Positions 50,654 to 60,293 of a DNA stretch of 64,000 nucleotides are shown one piece after another. Made by a program: the position numbers and the translations under genes. Origin of the DNA: Laspinema palackyanum D2c (GTDB lineage: Bacteria; Cyanobacteriota; Cyanobacteriia; Cyanobacteriales; Laspinemataceae); assembly GCF_025370875.1 (NCBI RefSeq), contig NZ_JAMXFD010000001.1:286182-350181 (forward strand). Direction: 5' to 3'. The notes under the pieces were generated by a model that saw only the letters and a program-made list of their open reading frames with translations, had not been told where the DNA came from and ran no database searches. Every line of letters begins with the position of its first letter. Position 1 is the stretch's first letter.

Positions 50654-51754
50654 CTACTCCCAAATCGGCGGGTGGTTGCGAAGGCGAGGTGATTTCAACT
50701 TGAGGGGACTGAGGATTTGGTTGAGGAGGCGGAGTTGTTCCGTAGTTCCCATGCAGATGAGGGTATCTCCTACCATGAAGACGGTATCGGCAGTGGGTCC
50801 CCCAATGAGATGTCCATCGGCGCGGCGAATGGCGAGGACCAGGGCACCGGAACGCGATCGCAGTTTGGCATCATGCAAACTGTCTCCGACTAAGGGACAA
50901 CTCTCGGAATCAATCAAAAACTCTTCTAAATAAAAGGTGCGATCGGCACCGGCAATAATTCCATCCACAAAATCCATCACCTGGGGTCGCAATGCTGCTG
51001 CTGCCATCCGCCTCCCCCCGGTAATATAGGGAGAAACCACCGCATCGGCACCACTGCGCTGCAATTTTTGTACCGCTTCCTCACTATTGGCGCGAGAAAT
51101 GGCGCGAATTTTCGGGTTTAAGGTCTTAGCAGAAATTAAGGTATAGAGATTTTCCGCATCCGATGGCATCGCTGTTACCAAACAGATGGCGCGTTGAATT
51201 CCCACCTCTAACAAGGTGGCATCCACTGTGGCATCCCCTTGAATGGCAATATACCCCAGTTGTTGCGCCTGTTGAACAATCTCTGCTGATGCGTCAATCA
51301 CCAAGAAGGGAATGTTTTCGGCATTGAACTCATAGGCAATCTGCCGACCCGTGCGCCCAAATCCACAAATAATGTAATGTTCCGATAATGTTTCTATCAA
51401 GCGTCGCTGTCTTCTACTTTTGATTTCATCTTGGAAATATCCTTCAATGATAGCTTCTGTAAAGCGATTGACGATATATCCAATGCTCACCAATCCCATT
51501 GCAATCAAGGAAATGGTAAATAAGCGCCCGCGATCGCCGAGGGGTTGGACTTCCATAAATCCCACGGTAGAGAGGGTAATCGCCGTCATATAGGCGCTAT
51601 CGACCCATCGCCATCCCTCCACCAGTCGATACCAAAGGATCCCGATTAACACGACGGAAATTAGGGCGAGTACCCCCCCAATTAATTCTTGGCGAATTCG
51701 TCGATATTTTTGATTGATTTCGTTGCTTAAATTAATCAGTTGCTTTGGGTTCAC
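50654..51754 (-). CDS. Two-TM potassium-channel-like protein with RCK/TrkA domains
   Basis: A 366-residue protein from GTG 51754. Two transmembrane helices (about 24-42 and 76-98) flank a pore loop with TLSTVGFMEVQP (residues 60-71), where potassium channels usually have TVGYGD; the Tyr-Gly-Asp is replaced by Phe-Met-Glu. A TrkA_N nucleotide-binding domain follows (HYIICGFGRTGRQIAYEF, Rossmann fold) and a TrkA_C domain in the last 100 residues. The plan is that of MthK-like channels gated by nucleotides or calcium. Whether the altered filter is potassium-selective is unclear. Confidence 0.88.
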   Translation of the reverse strand: MNPKQLINLSNEINQKYRRIRQELIGGVLALISVVLIGILWYRLVEGWRWVDSAYMTAITLSTVGFMEVQPLGDRGRLFTISLIAMGLVSIGYIVNRFTEAIIEGYFQDEIKSRRQRRLIETLSEHYIICGFGRTGRQIAYEFNAENIPFLVIDASAEIVQQAQQLGYIAIQGDATVDATLLEVGIQRAICLVTAMPSDAENLYTLISAKTLNPKIRAISRANSEEAVQKLQRSGADAVVSPYITGGRRMAAAALRPQVMDFVDGIIAGADRTFYLEEFLIDSESCPLVGDSLHDAKLRSRSGALVLAIRRADGHLIGGPTADTVFMVGDTLICMGTTEQLRLLNQILSPLKLKSPRLRNHPPIWE

Positions 51755-51878
51755 AGAACTAGCCGCATTTTTTATAACTAAAGTAGGATAAAGTTGGAAT
51801 CAAGGTTGAGCATTGACAACTGGGGTAAATCCCGCTGATGCTAAAGATGAATCACATTCTAACCGGGGAGAGAAACTG

Positions 51879-52556
51879 ATGTACATTATTATCGGGGGCG
51901 CAGGGTTACTAGGACTCAATTTAGCCGAAAGATTGATAGAACTGGGACATACGATCGCCCTGATAGATGTTGACCCAACGGCCTGTCATTATGCTCGCGA
52001 ACAACTCGGGGTGATGGCCTTTGAAGGCAGTACGGTGAGTACGGAGTTGCTATTAGAAGCGGGGATTCGGAAAGCGGATGCGGTGGCGGCAATGTTGCGG
52101 AATGATGCCCTGAATTTAGCAATGGTTGCCTTGGCTAAATATTATGGGGTTTCGGAAATTTTAGTCCGGATGCGCCATCGGGATTTTGAACAACCCTATC
52201 GCATTGCCGGGGCTACCCATATTATCAGTACGGTGGAATTGGCGGTGACGACAATGGCGAATGCGATCGAGTATCCGGAAGTGGAATCGATGATGCATTT
52301 TGAACAAGGGCAAATTGAAGTGCTCAAACTGTCGATTCCGGATAATTCTCAGGCGATCGGGCGTAGTTTGGCGGATATTGCCCGAGACCCCCGCTTTCCT
52401 CAAGGGTCGCTGATTATTGGTTATCAACCTTATCCCCATAGTGATTTAGTCATTCCCAATGGGAGTACGGTGATTGAATTGCACTCGACTATTCTGATTG
52501 TCACCAAACAAAATTGTCTCCACAAAATGATTGATTTCATGAAAGGGTCCGTTTAA
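51879..52556 (+). CDS. TrkA family NAD-binding potassium transport regulator
   Basis: Start at ATG 51879 with GGGGAGAG upstream; the frame extends 22 codons further without support. The 225-residue protein has a TrkA_N Rossmann domain (MYIIIGGAGLLGLNLAERLIELGHTIALIDVDP, then GVMAFEGSTVSTELLLEAGIRKADAVAAM) and a TrkA_C domain (SIPDNSQAIGRSLADIA). Such subunits bind NAD(H)/ATP and gate Trk/Ktr potassium transporters or CPA antiporters. It is divergent from the channel gene and convergent, with a 4-bp overlap, to the CPA1 antiporter gene. Confidence 0.9.
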   Translation: MYIIIGGAGLLGLNLAERLIELGHTIALIDVDPTACHYAREQLGVMAFEGSTVSTELLLEAGIRKADAVAAMLRNDALNLAMVALAKYYGVSEILVRMRHRDFEQPYRIAGATHIISTVELAVTTMANAIEYPEVESMMHFEQGQIEVLKLSIPDNSQAIGRSLADIARDPRFPQGSLIIGYQPYPHSDLVIPNGSTVIELHSTILIVTKQNCLHKMIDFMKGSV

Positions 52557-54175
52557 TCATCTTCTAATTTTAATAATTGTTGATCCAAATTCTTCACTTG
52601 ATTTTGAACAATTTCTTCTGATAAAATTTGCTTGCGGAGGGCGTCATTTAAAGTGCTTTTCTCCGCCAGCAAGACTTGCCGCCAGACCGCATCCAATTTT
52701 CCGCGATCGCCCCCATCCCCATCCTCGGGCCTGATATTATAAATATCCCGTAATTGCTTCTCCGCCCCGGCAATTTTGACCTGATATGAAGCCCGCATTT
52801 CTTCATAAATCGACTTAGGCAATACCCCTGACTTCAAGAGATTATTTAACTCTTCTTGGGCCGCTTTAGCCGCCATTAATTGCGCTTGTAATTCTTGAAT
52901 TCTTTGGCGAAAGGCAGAAATTTCTTGAATATTCAACCGTTTGACTAACCAGGGCAAACTCAATCCCTGTCCAACCAAAGAGAGTAAAACTGCTCCAAAC
53001 AAGAGCGCAATGAGTTGGGACCTTCCCTCTAACGTCGCCGGTAATGTCAACGCCATCACCATTGACAAAGACCCTTTAATATTTCCCAAAAATAAAACGT
53101 GCTTCCACCGCAGAGGAATGGGACGGTCAAACCATTGAAGTAGGGCTAATAACGGATAAACAGACAATAGCCGCCCCAGTTGGTAAGCAAAAATGGCTAA
53201 CAGGACGGCAGGTAATGTATTCCAGAGAGTGAGGGGATTGATTTCTAAGCCAATCAGCAAAAAAATAAAGGTATTCACCCCAAATCCCGCATATTCCCAG
53301 AAACTATATAAAGCAATCCGATTGGAGGCTGAAGCGGTCTGTTTTATGCCAATATTGCCCACTAATAAACCCGCAACTACAACGGCAACTACCCCGGAGA
53401 CGCCGAGTAACTGCCCCAGTTGAAAGGTCCCCAAAGCTACGGCAACGCTGAGTAAAATACTGGTCAAGCCATCATCATAACGGGTCAATAATCCACTACT
53501 TAAATAGCCCACCATTAACCCAATTATAGTCCCGCCCATGATAACAATCAAGAGTTGTTGAAGTCCATTCATGAAGGAAAAACTCCCCATGATTTGGACA
53601 TTCACTAACAGGGTAAATATCACCAGAGCTACCCCATCATTAAACATACTCTCGCCATTGACAATGGTCGATAACCGACTGGGAACCGAAACTTCTTTAA
53701 AGACCGCAATGACGGACACGGTATCGGTAACGGCTAAAATTACACCGACTAATAAGCCCGGAATCCAGTCTAATCCTAATCCGAATTTGACGACGAGCCC
53801 GGTTACGCCAAAAGAAACAATCAGTCCGGGACCGGCTAACAAGGAAATGGGAACGATTGTGCTGCGTAACCGACTAATATCCGTATTAATGGCCGCTTCA
53901 AAGACTAAAATCGGCAAGAATAGGTTTAAAATTAGAGAAGAATCTAAACCAATGTTTCCCGGTAAAAATTCCGTAATCGCTAAACCAGCTAAGACCAAAC
54001 CGGCAACATAAGGAATTTTAAATTGTCGGGAAAAAATGGCGACAAAAGTAGCGACTAACAACAAAATAATCAGGATAATCGCTAATTCTTCTACTCGTCC
54101 CGATTGAGCGGATGTACCGGATTCTATCTGGGAAAGCAAATGTGGAAAAGGGGCGCGGCTAGTCATTAATCCCAT
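52553..54175 (-). CDS. CPA1-family Na+/H+ antiporter
   Basis: Start set at the first ATG, 54175; a TTG at 54202 and an ATG at 54166 are alternatives. About 540 residues with 12-13 transmembrane helices. The conserved part shows FKIPYVAGLVLAGLAI, LNLFLPILVFEAAINTD, AVTDTVSVIAVFKEVSVPSRLSTIVNGESMFNDGVALVIF (the NESLFNDG-type antiporter motif) and GLEINPLTLW. The cytosolic tail (about 420-549) is helical and coiled. It exchanges cytosolic Na+ (or K+) for protons. Its gene overlaps the TrkA gene by four bases at the 3' ends. Confidence 0.93.
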   Translation of the reverse strand: MGLMTSRAPFPHLLSQIESGTSAQSGRVEELAIILIILLLVATFVAIFSRQFKIPYVAGLVLAGLAITEFLPGNIGLDSSLILNLFLPILVFEAAINTDISRLRSTIVPISLLAGPGLIVSFGVTGLVVKFGLGLDWIPGLLVGVILAVTDTVSVIAVFKEVSVPSRLSTIVNGESMFNDGVALVIFTLLVNVQIMGSFSFMNGLQQLLIVIMGGTIIGLMVGYLSSGLLTRYDDGLTSILLSVAVALGTFQLGQLLGVSGVVAVVVAGLLVGNIGIKQTASASNRIALYSFWEYAGFGVNTFIFLLIGLEINPLTLWNTLPAVLLAIFAYQLGRLLSVYPLLALLQWFDRPIPLRWKHVLFLGNIKGSLSMVMALTLPATLEGRSQLIALLFGAVLLSLVGQGLSLPWLVKRLNIQEISAFRQRIQELQAQLMAAKAAQEELNNLLKSGVLPKSIYEEMRASYQVKIAGAEKQLRDIYNIRPEDGDGGDRGKLDAVWRQVLLAEKSTLNDALRKQILSEEIVQNQVKNLDQQLLKLEDD

Positions 54176-54202
54176 CACGATTTGAATGAAACTCCCGGAC
54201 AA

Positions 54203-54844
54203 TTGGTCTAAGGTGGCGATCGCTACAAAAACCCCGATGGAAACCTAGAGTTAGGGACCGTGAATACTGTACCATATCCCTGAAAACTCCTCCGGTTGTC
54301 AGGAATGATCGCGCATCAGGGTCAATGGATCGATCGCCTCTTAAGAAAAGGGACCCTAGGTGGGTCCATCGTGATGTTCTGGACCCATCGCCTTCCCCTC
54401 TCCGCCCCAGGGAGTCAGGGAACCCTGACATTTCCCTGCCCTTGGTAATTTCCCCCATTGATAGGGACCCCCCGCAATCTCATGGATTGCCCAGGCGATC
54501 GTTAAATTGATGAAAAATATTGCTGAATCAGAACCGTAGGGATGCGCTGGATTCCTGATAACCCTTCCCGCCTTCCTCGTTCGATTCTCTCTGACTTTTC
54601 TTTCCCCCATTGTCTATAATAGGACGGCATATTTTCCCATTATAAAATTAACAGGAATTACCGCAAAAGTCAAGCCCATTTTGAGGAAACTTGGTAAAAG
54701 CCTGTTCCCCAATTGAGGCGGTCCAAGGGCGAAAAAGTTTAAGCTTCTTAACTGAAAAAGGACGAGGAGTTAGCTAGGATAAAATGTAATTCTAGGCGGG
54801 TCGCACCCAACCCGCATAACAACTCAGGAACATAGGAGAAAGTA
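54203..54844. other. Intergenic region upstream of argD
   Basis: No gene supported; frames here lack ribosome sites and similarity. It contains a TGGGTCC / GGACCCA inverted repeat at 54361-54387. A possible -10 TATAAT (54615-54620) lies about 225 bases ahead of argD without a good -35. Confidence 0.4.
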
Positions 54845-56116
54845 GTGAGTCCAGAAACCCTCATTTCCCAGCCCCCCCTCGAAACGAACCCGTCTGTTTT
54901 TGACCCTGCGGAGTTTGATGCAGCGGTGATGACCACCTACGGACGCTTTCCCCTGGCCCTAGAACGGGGTCAGGGATGCCGCGTTTGGGATACCCAAGGG
55001 CGAGCATACCTGGATTTTGTTGCCGGGATTGCCACCTGTACCCTTGGACACGCGCATCCGGCAATGGTCCAGGCAGTGACGGAACAAATCCAAAAACTGC
55101 ATCATGTGTCTAACTTGTATTATATTCCCGAACAGGGGGCATTAGCCCAGTGGTTGGTGGATCATTCCTGTGCCGATCGCGTGTTTTTCTGTAACTCCGG
55201 TGCAGAAGCAAATGAAGGTGCTATCAAACTCGCCCGCAAATATGCTCACACCGTATTACATATTGATGAGCCGGTGATTTTAACCGCCCATGCCAGTTTC
55301 CACGGACGTACCCTCGCCACGATTACGGCCACGGGTCAACCCAAATATCAGAAGAATTTCGACCCGTTGGTACCGGGGTTTGCTTATGTGCCGTTTAATG
55401 ATATTGAGGCTATCAAAGCCGCAGTCGCCGAATTCGATGGAGGCGAAAAGCGTCGAGTTGCGGCCATTCTCCTCGAACCGCTACAGGGAGAAGGCGGCGT
55501 CCGTCCCGGGGATGTGAGTTACTTCCAGGCAGTCCGCCAAATTTGCGATGATTTAGGCATTTTACTGATTTTAGATGAAGTACAGGTGGGAATGGGCCGG
55601 ACTGGGAAGCTGTGGGGATATGAAAACCTCGGCATTGAACCGGATATCTTTACCTCAGCTAAAGGGTTAGGCGGTGGAATCCCGATTGGGGCAACATTAT
55701 GTAAATCCCATTGTAATGTCTTTCAACCGGGGGATCATGCCAGCACTTATGGGGGGAATCCCTTCGCCTGTGGGGTGGCCCTCACAGTCTGTCAAACCCT
55801 GGAACAGGACAATTTGTTAGCCAACGCCGCACAACGGGGGGAACAATTACGCCAGGGATTAGAGGCGATCGCCACTGAATATCCCAATCTAATTGCTGAA
55901 GTGCGCGGTTGGGGACTGATTAATGGTCTGGAGTTGTCTGCTGAGACGGAAATGACTTCGATTGAGATTGTCAAAGTAGCAATGGCAGCCGGATTATTAC
56001 TGGTTCCGGCAGGACCGAAAGTGGTGCGGTTTGTTCCGCCTTTGATTGTTACTGAGTCAGAAGTAGATGAAGCATTAGCAACCCTTAAAGAGGCGATCGC
56101 GCAATTGAGCGCTTAG
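54845..56116 (+). CDS. argD: Acetylornithine aminotransferase
   Basis: A 423-residue PLP-dependent class III aminotransferase starting at GTG 54845 with AGGAGAAA upstream. The PLP Lys is Lys273 in SAKGLGGGIPIG; the PLP-binding Asp244 is in LILDEVQVGMGRTG; FFCNSGAEANEGAIKLAR and the ATITATGQPKYQK region also match ArgD/ArgM. It catalyses N-acetylornithine transamination in arginine synthesis, and some homologues also act on succinyl-diaminopimelate. The gene is monocistronic between a long spacer and the DevBCA-type operon. Confidence 0.94.
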   Translation: MSPETLISQPPLETNPSVFDPAEFDAAVMTTYGRFPLALERGQGCRVWDTQGRAYLDFVAGIATCTLGHAHPAMVQAVTEQIQKLHHVSNLYYIPEQGALAQWLVDHSCADRVFFCNSGAEANEGAIKLARKYAHTVLHIDEPVILTAHASFHGRTLATITATGQPKYQKNFDPLVPGFAYVPFNDIEAIKAAVAEFDGGEKRRVAAILLEPLQGEGGVRPGDVSYFQAVRQICDDLGILLILDEVQVGMGRTGKLWGYENLGIEPDIFTSAKGLGGGIPIGATLCKSHCNVFQPGDHASTYGGNPFACGVALTVCQTLEQDNLLANAAQRGEQLRQGLEAIATEYPNLIAEVRGWGLINGLELSAETEMTSIEIVKVAMAAGLLLVPAGPKVVRFVPPLIVTESEVDEALATLKEAIAQLSA

Positions 56117-56339
56117 TTCTAACCCCGGATGGGATTGAGGGCGATCGCACACCCGGTTTTCAATCTGGAAACCGGGTTCTGAGGGTTGCTATTGCAACGG
56201 AGGAGGTTAAATCTCAACAGGAAAACTGGGGATTTTAATTGATTGCTTGTCAGCGCAGAGTCAAAATCCTATACAATCAATCCAGAAAGAGCGGTTTGCC
56301 TCTCAACCCTAAGCCCTAAATCGGTATTATTAAGTCATC

Positions 56340-58340
56340 ATGGGTCACGAGTCTGTTCAAGACAAGGATAAAAAACCCGATCGCCAAATTACTGCGCCCT
56401 CTGTTCCAGTTGCTGATGCATCCTTGAAGACTCAGACCAAGGCGGGGAGGACCCCATTAGAACGAGTGAGCTTTTTTCCCCCCTGGGTGACGTTGATCCT
56501 AGTGATGGCGGCGATCGCCATTGGGGGATATTCGATTTACATTTTATTACAGACGCGACCTGTAACTCAGGAAAGGGGAACACCGACCCCGATTGAAGCG
56601 CCTCCCACGCTGCAATATGTGAGTGCCTTGGGACGAGTCGAACCGGGTTCCGAAGTGATTCAAGTCTCTGCAGCCAACGCCATGCAGGGAGACCGATTGG
56701 GACAATTATTAGTGGAGGAAGGCGATCGCGTGCGTGTGGGTCAAACGATCGCCATTTTAGACAGTCGCGATCGCCTTGCCGCACAACTCGAACAAGCCAA
56801 ACAACAGGTGAAAATCGCCCAAGCGAAATTAGCGCAAGTTAAAGCCGGGGCCAAAACGGGTGATATTGCCGCCCAAGAAGCAGCCATCGCCCGCTTACAG
56901 GCCCAGATTCCCCGGGATTTGGCGGTTCAGGATGCCACCATTGCGCGCCTTCGTGCTCAGGTGGAAGGGGATATCGCCGCACAAGAGGCGACCATTGACC
57001 GTTTTAGCGCCCAATTAGAGGGGAATGTCACCGCTAGGGAAGCCGGGATTTCTCGCCTGCAAGCAGAACTCCAAGGTCAGATTCTGACCCAAGAGGCGAC
57101 GATCGCCCGCTTGCAAGCGGAACTCACCGGTCAAAGGGCGGCCCAACAAGCGACAATTTCTCGCCTACTTGCTCAGATTCAAGGCGATCGCGCCGCACAA
57201 CAAGCCACAATTGCCCGCTTACAAGCCGAACGCGATGAGAGACTCGCCGCACAACAAGCGCTCATTTCTCAATTGCAGGCGAAACTCCAAAATGCGGGGA
57301 TAGAGTTCCGACGCTACGAGCAACTTTACCAAGAAGGAGGGATTAGTGCCTCGGTTTATGATACAAAACGCCTGGATGTGGAAGTGGCACTGCAAGAGGT
57401 GAAAGCGGCGCAGGCGAGACTCGAAGAACTTGATCGCACTACTCGTCAGCAACAGTTAGAAGCCGTCGCCACCTTAGAGAAAATTAATGAAACTGGGGCG
57501 AAACTTCTGGAGGAAGCCCGGGCCACTCTCACTAAAATTGAGGGGACCGTGGGCAAGCAAATTGAAGAGGCTAGGACCAATCTGCAACGAGTCCAAGCCA
57601 CGGCAGTAGAACAATTGCAGGAAGAACAAGCAGTATTAACTCAATTGGATCGCACAGGTCAAGCGGAACTGAGTGAGGCCGAAGTTAAGCAGGAACAACT
57701 CCAAAAAGTGGGCCGGGAACAACTCAATGAGGCAGTCGTCACTCGCGATCGGATTCGGGCGACGGGGGAACAGCAACTCCAGGAAGCCCGAGCCATTTTA
57801 GAGAGTATTTCCGAAGTGCGACCCGTAGATGTGCAACTGGCGGAGGCGGAGGTGGATAGTGCGATCGCCGCAGAAGCCGAAGCCCAGGCGCGTCTGGATG
57901 AAGCCTTTGTGCGCTCACCCATTGAGGGTCGAGTGCTTGCCATTGACAGCCGACCCGGGGAAAGTATTGCTCAAGATCAAGGCATCGTGGCGATCGGGCA
58001 AACAGACCGAATGTTTGTCGTTGCTGAGGTTTATGAAACCGATATTCGGTATGTGCGCTTGGGTCAACGGGCAGCAATTACAAGTAATGCGGTGGATGGA
58101 GAATTGTCCGGTACTGTCGATCGCATCGGGTTAGAAATTGGCAAAAAAGATGTTTTAGAAACGGACCCGACTGCGGATACCGATGCCCGAGTGGTGGAGG
58201 TGAAAATTCGCCTCGACCCCGAGGATAGTCAACGGGTTGCCGGGTTAACCAATTTACAAGTGGAGGTTATTATTGCCACAATGTCATCGCCAACGGTTCC
58301 CACCAGTCCGGCAGATCCACCCATCAGCACTCCCGAGTAA
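56340..58340 (+). CDS. DevB/HlyD-type periplasmic adaptor with extended repeat hairpin
   Basis: A 666-residue membrane fusion protein. A transmembrane helix (about 48-70) is followed by a lipoyl half (LQYVSALGRVEPGSEVIQVSA, GDRVRVGQTIAILDSRDRLAAQL), a very long coiled-coil hairpin, the second lipoyl half (RLDEAFVRSPIEGRVLAIDSRPGES) and a beta-barrel part (MFVVAEVYETDIRYVRLGQRAAITSN). The hairpin arms are built of 18-residue repeats: eight in the outgoing arm and seven in the return arm. Typical DevB proteins are about 200 residues shorter. It forms, with the following DevC and DevA genes, an ATP-driven tripartite exporter to an outer-membrane TolC. Confidence 0.93.
   Translation: MGHESVQDKDKKPDRQITAPSVPVADASLKTQTKAGRTPLERVSFFPPWVTLILVMAAIAIGGYSIYILLQTRPVTQERGTPTPIEAPPTLQYVSALGRVEPGSEVIQVSAANAMQGDRLGQLLVEEGDRVRVGQTIAILDSRDRLAAQLEQAKQQVKIAQAKLAQVKAGAKTGDIAAQEAAIARLQAQIPRDLAVQDATIARLRAQVEGDIAAQEATIDRFSAQLEGNVTAREAGISRLQAELQGQILTQEATIARLQAELTGQRAAQQATISRLLAQIQGDRAAQQATIARLQAERDERLAAQQALISQLQAKLQNAGIEFRRYEQLYQEGGISASVYDTKRLDVEVALQEVKAAQARLEELDRTTRQQQLEAVATLEKINETGAKLLEEARATLTKIEGTVGKQIEEARTNLQRVQATAVEQLQEEQAVLTQLDRTGQAELSEAEVKQEQLQKVGREQLNEAVVTRDRIRATGEQQLQEARAILESISEVRPVDVQLAEAEVDSAIAAEAEAQARLDEAFVRSPIEGRVLAIDSRPGESIAQDQGIVAIGQTDRMFVVAEVYETDIRYVRLGQRAAITSNAVDGELSGTVDRIGLEIGKKDVLETDPTADTDARVVEVKIRLDPEDSQRVAGLTNLQVEVIIATMSSPTVPTSPADPPISTPE
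56868..57299 (+). repeat. Eight 54-bp (18-residue) repeats, outgoing hairpin arm
   Basis: Residues 177-320. Unit consensus AAQEATIARLQAQLEGDI-like, 18 residues with no indels across eight units. Confidence 0.9.
57462..57839 (+). repeat. Seven 54-bp (18-residue) repeats, return hairpin arm
   Basis: Residues 375-500. Unit consensus AxATLxxIxxTGxxQLxE, 18 residues each, seven units without indels. Confidence 0.8.
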
Positions 58341-58352
58341 ATTGGCCTAATC

Positions 58353-59513
58353 ATGATGTTCCGAAAAATTCCTTTAGCTTGGTTACAATTGTCCCGGGAA
58401 AAAAGTCGCCTGTTGGTGGCGATCGCCGGGATTGCTTTTGCAGATATTTTGATGTTTATGCAGTTGGGATTTCGAGATGCCCTGTTTGATAGTTCGACTC
58501 GTCTACACCGGAGTTTGACGGGAGATATCGTGTTAATCAGTCCGCGATCGCAAGCGTTGATTTCCATGCAGTCTTTTTCCCGACGTCGCCTCTACCAAAC
58601 CTTGGCGGTCCCGGAGGTGCAATCGGTCAGTCCTTTATATCTGGCGATCGGAACTTGGAAAAATCCGGTGAATCAAAGCGATCGCTCAATTTTAGTTTTG
58701 GGTATTGACCCGACTAAATCCGCATTGAATCTGCCCGAGGTTCAGGGGAACCTTGATGAAATTAAACGCTCAGATATGGCGCTATTTGACCGGGATGCTC
58801 GTCCAGAATTTGGGCCAATTCCGCAACTGTTACAAGAAGGTCAGAGGGTAAAAACTGAAGTAGGCGGGCGGAGAATTGAGGTTCGGGGATTGTTTAGTTT
58901 GGGTGCTTCTTTTGGGGCCGATGGGAGTTTGATTACCAGTGATTTAACCTTTTTAAAAGTGTTTAAACGGCGGAATATTCATGAGGTGGATGTGGGGTTA
59001 ATTTATCTTAAACCCGGGGCCAATGTGGAAGCAGTAATTGCCCAGATTCAGTCTCGCTTACCTCCGGATGTGCTAGTTCTGAGTCATCAAGGGTTTATTG
59101 ATCGTGAACAGAACTATTGGAAGACTCGGACGGCGATCGGTTTCGTGTTTACCCTGGGGACGATTATGGGGTTTATGGTGGGAATTGCGATCGTTTATCA
59201 GATTTTATATACGGATGTCGCCAGTCATCTGGCGGAATATGCTACCCTCAAGGCGATGGGATATGCGGATTTGTACTTTGTGGGAGTTGTATTACAGGAA
59301 GCGGTGATTTTAGCCATTTTGGGGTATATTCCGGCCTTGGCGATCGCCAATTTTCTGTTATATACTTTAACCCGCAATGCCACCCGTTTACCCATTGCCA
59401 TGACCCCAGAACGGGCAGTTCTGGTTCTCGTTCTCACCCTGATCATGTGTGCTATCTCCGGCGCAGTCGCCTTGCGGAAACTGCGGGATGCTGACCCGGC
59501 GGATATTTTTTAG
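58353..59513 (+). CDS. DevC-type ABC exporter permease
   Basis: A 386-residue FtsX/MacB-like permease of the DevC family. One N-terminal transmembrane helix (about 20-40), a periplasmic domain of 200 residues and three C-terminal helices (about 257-290, 305-330, 345-375). The start MMFRKIPLAWLQLSREKSRLLVAIAGIAFADILMFMQLGFRDALFDSS is characteristic of DevC. It lies 12 bases after the adaptor gene and 42-43 before the ATPase gene. In heterocyst formers DevBCA exports glycolipids; in a non-heterocystous strain the substrate is unknown. Confidence 0.93.
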   Translation: MMFRKIPLAWLQLSREKSRLLVAIAGIAFADILMFMQLGFRDALFDSSTRLHRSLTGDIVLISPRSQALISMQSFSRRRLYQTLAVPEVQSVSPLYLAIGTWKNPVNQSDRSILVLGIDPTKSALNLPEVQGNLDEIKRSDMALFDRDARPEFGPIPQLLQEGQRVKTEVGGRRIEVRGLFSLGASFGADGSLITSDLTFLKVFKRRNIHEVDVGLIYLKPGANVEAVIAQIQSRLPPDVLVLSHQGFIDREQNYWKTRTAIGFVFTLGTIMGFMVGIAIVYQILYTDVASHLAEYATLKAMGYADLYFVGVVLQEAVILAILGYIPALAIANFLLYTLTRNATRLPIAMTPERAVLVLVLTLIMCAISGAVALRKLRDADPADIF

Positions 59514-59555
59514 TCTTCCCCCCTAAATCTCAGACAGCTAACAATTCCAGTGATT

Positions 59556-60293
59556 ATGGATGCTCATCACGCCGCTAGTTTCAACGCTAAAAAGATTTAT
59601 TCTCGGCCCTTTCCGGTGGTAGAAATTGAAAACGTCAATCATTATTTTGGCAAAGGGCCGCTGCGAAAACAAATTTTATTTGATATCAAATTAAGGATTA
59701 ATTCGGGAGAAATTGTCTTAATGACCGGACCATCGGGTTCAGGGAAAACCACCTTATTAACCTTAATGGGAGGATTGCGATCGACCCAAGAAGGGAGTCT
59801 GAAAGTTTGTAATCAACAACTTTGTGGGGCGAGTCCCAAGCAATTGGTGCAAGTTCGGCGGAATATTGGGTATATTTTTCAAGCCCATAACTTGTTAAAC
59901 TGTTTAACCGCAAGGCAAAATGTTCAAATGTCGCTGGATTTGCATTCTCAACCCGGGGACGAGAGCAAAATGAAAGCCAAAGCGACGGCAATGTTAGAAT
60001 CGGTTGGATTAAGGGAATGGGTGGATTATTATCCAGAAAACCTATCCGGGGGACAAAAACAACGGGTGGCGATCGCCCGTGCATTAGCGAGTCATCCTCA
60101 ACTGGTTTTAGCGGATGAACCCACCGCTGCATTAGATAGTAAATCCGGTCGAGATGTGGTAGAACTGATGCAACGTTTGGCAAAAGAACAAGGTTGTACT
60201 ATTTTGCTGGTGACTCATGACCCCCGGATTTTAGACATTGCCGATCGCATCGTTCAGATGGAAGATGGACGACTTAAGGAAGGGAAGGGATAG
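59556..60293 (+). CDS. DevA-type ABC exporter ATPase
   Basis: Start at ATG 59556 (a GTG lies two codons upstream). About 245 residues. Walker A GPSGSGKTT (about 58-66), Q-loop FQAHNLL, signature LSGGQKQR, Walker B LVLADEPTAALD and the switch His in LVTHD are all present. It is of the LolD/MacB/DevA subfamily that energises FtsX-like permeases. It closes the adaptor-permease-ATPase operon. No outer-membrane TolC is encoded nearby. Confidence 0.94.
   Translation: MDAHHAASFNAKKIYSRPFPVVEIENVNHYFGKGPLRKQILFDIKLRINSGEIVLMTGPSGSGKTTLLTLMGGLRSTQEGSLKVCNQQLCGASPKQLVQVRRNIGYIFQAHNLLNCLTARQNVQMSLDLHSQPGDESKMKAKATAMLESVGLREWVDYYPENLSGGQKQRVAIARALASHPQLVLADEPTAALDSKSGRDVVELMQRLAKEQGCTILLVTHDPRILDIADRIVQMEDGRLKEGKG

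Noticed and set aside
54356-54610. 84-residue minus-strand frame upstream of argD
   Set aside because: No ribosome site or similarity; sequence includes palindromic intergenic DNA.
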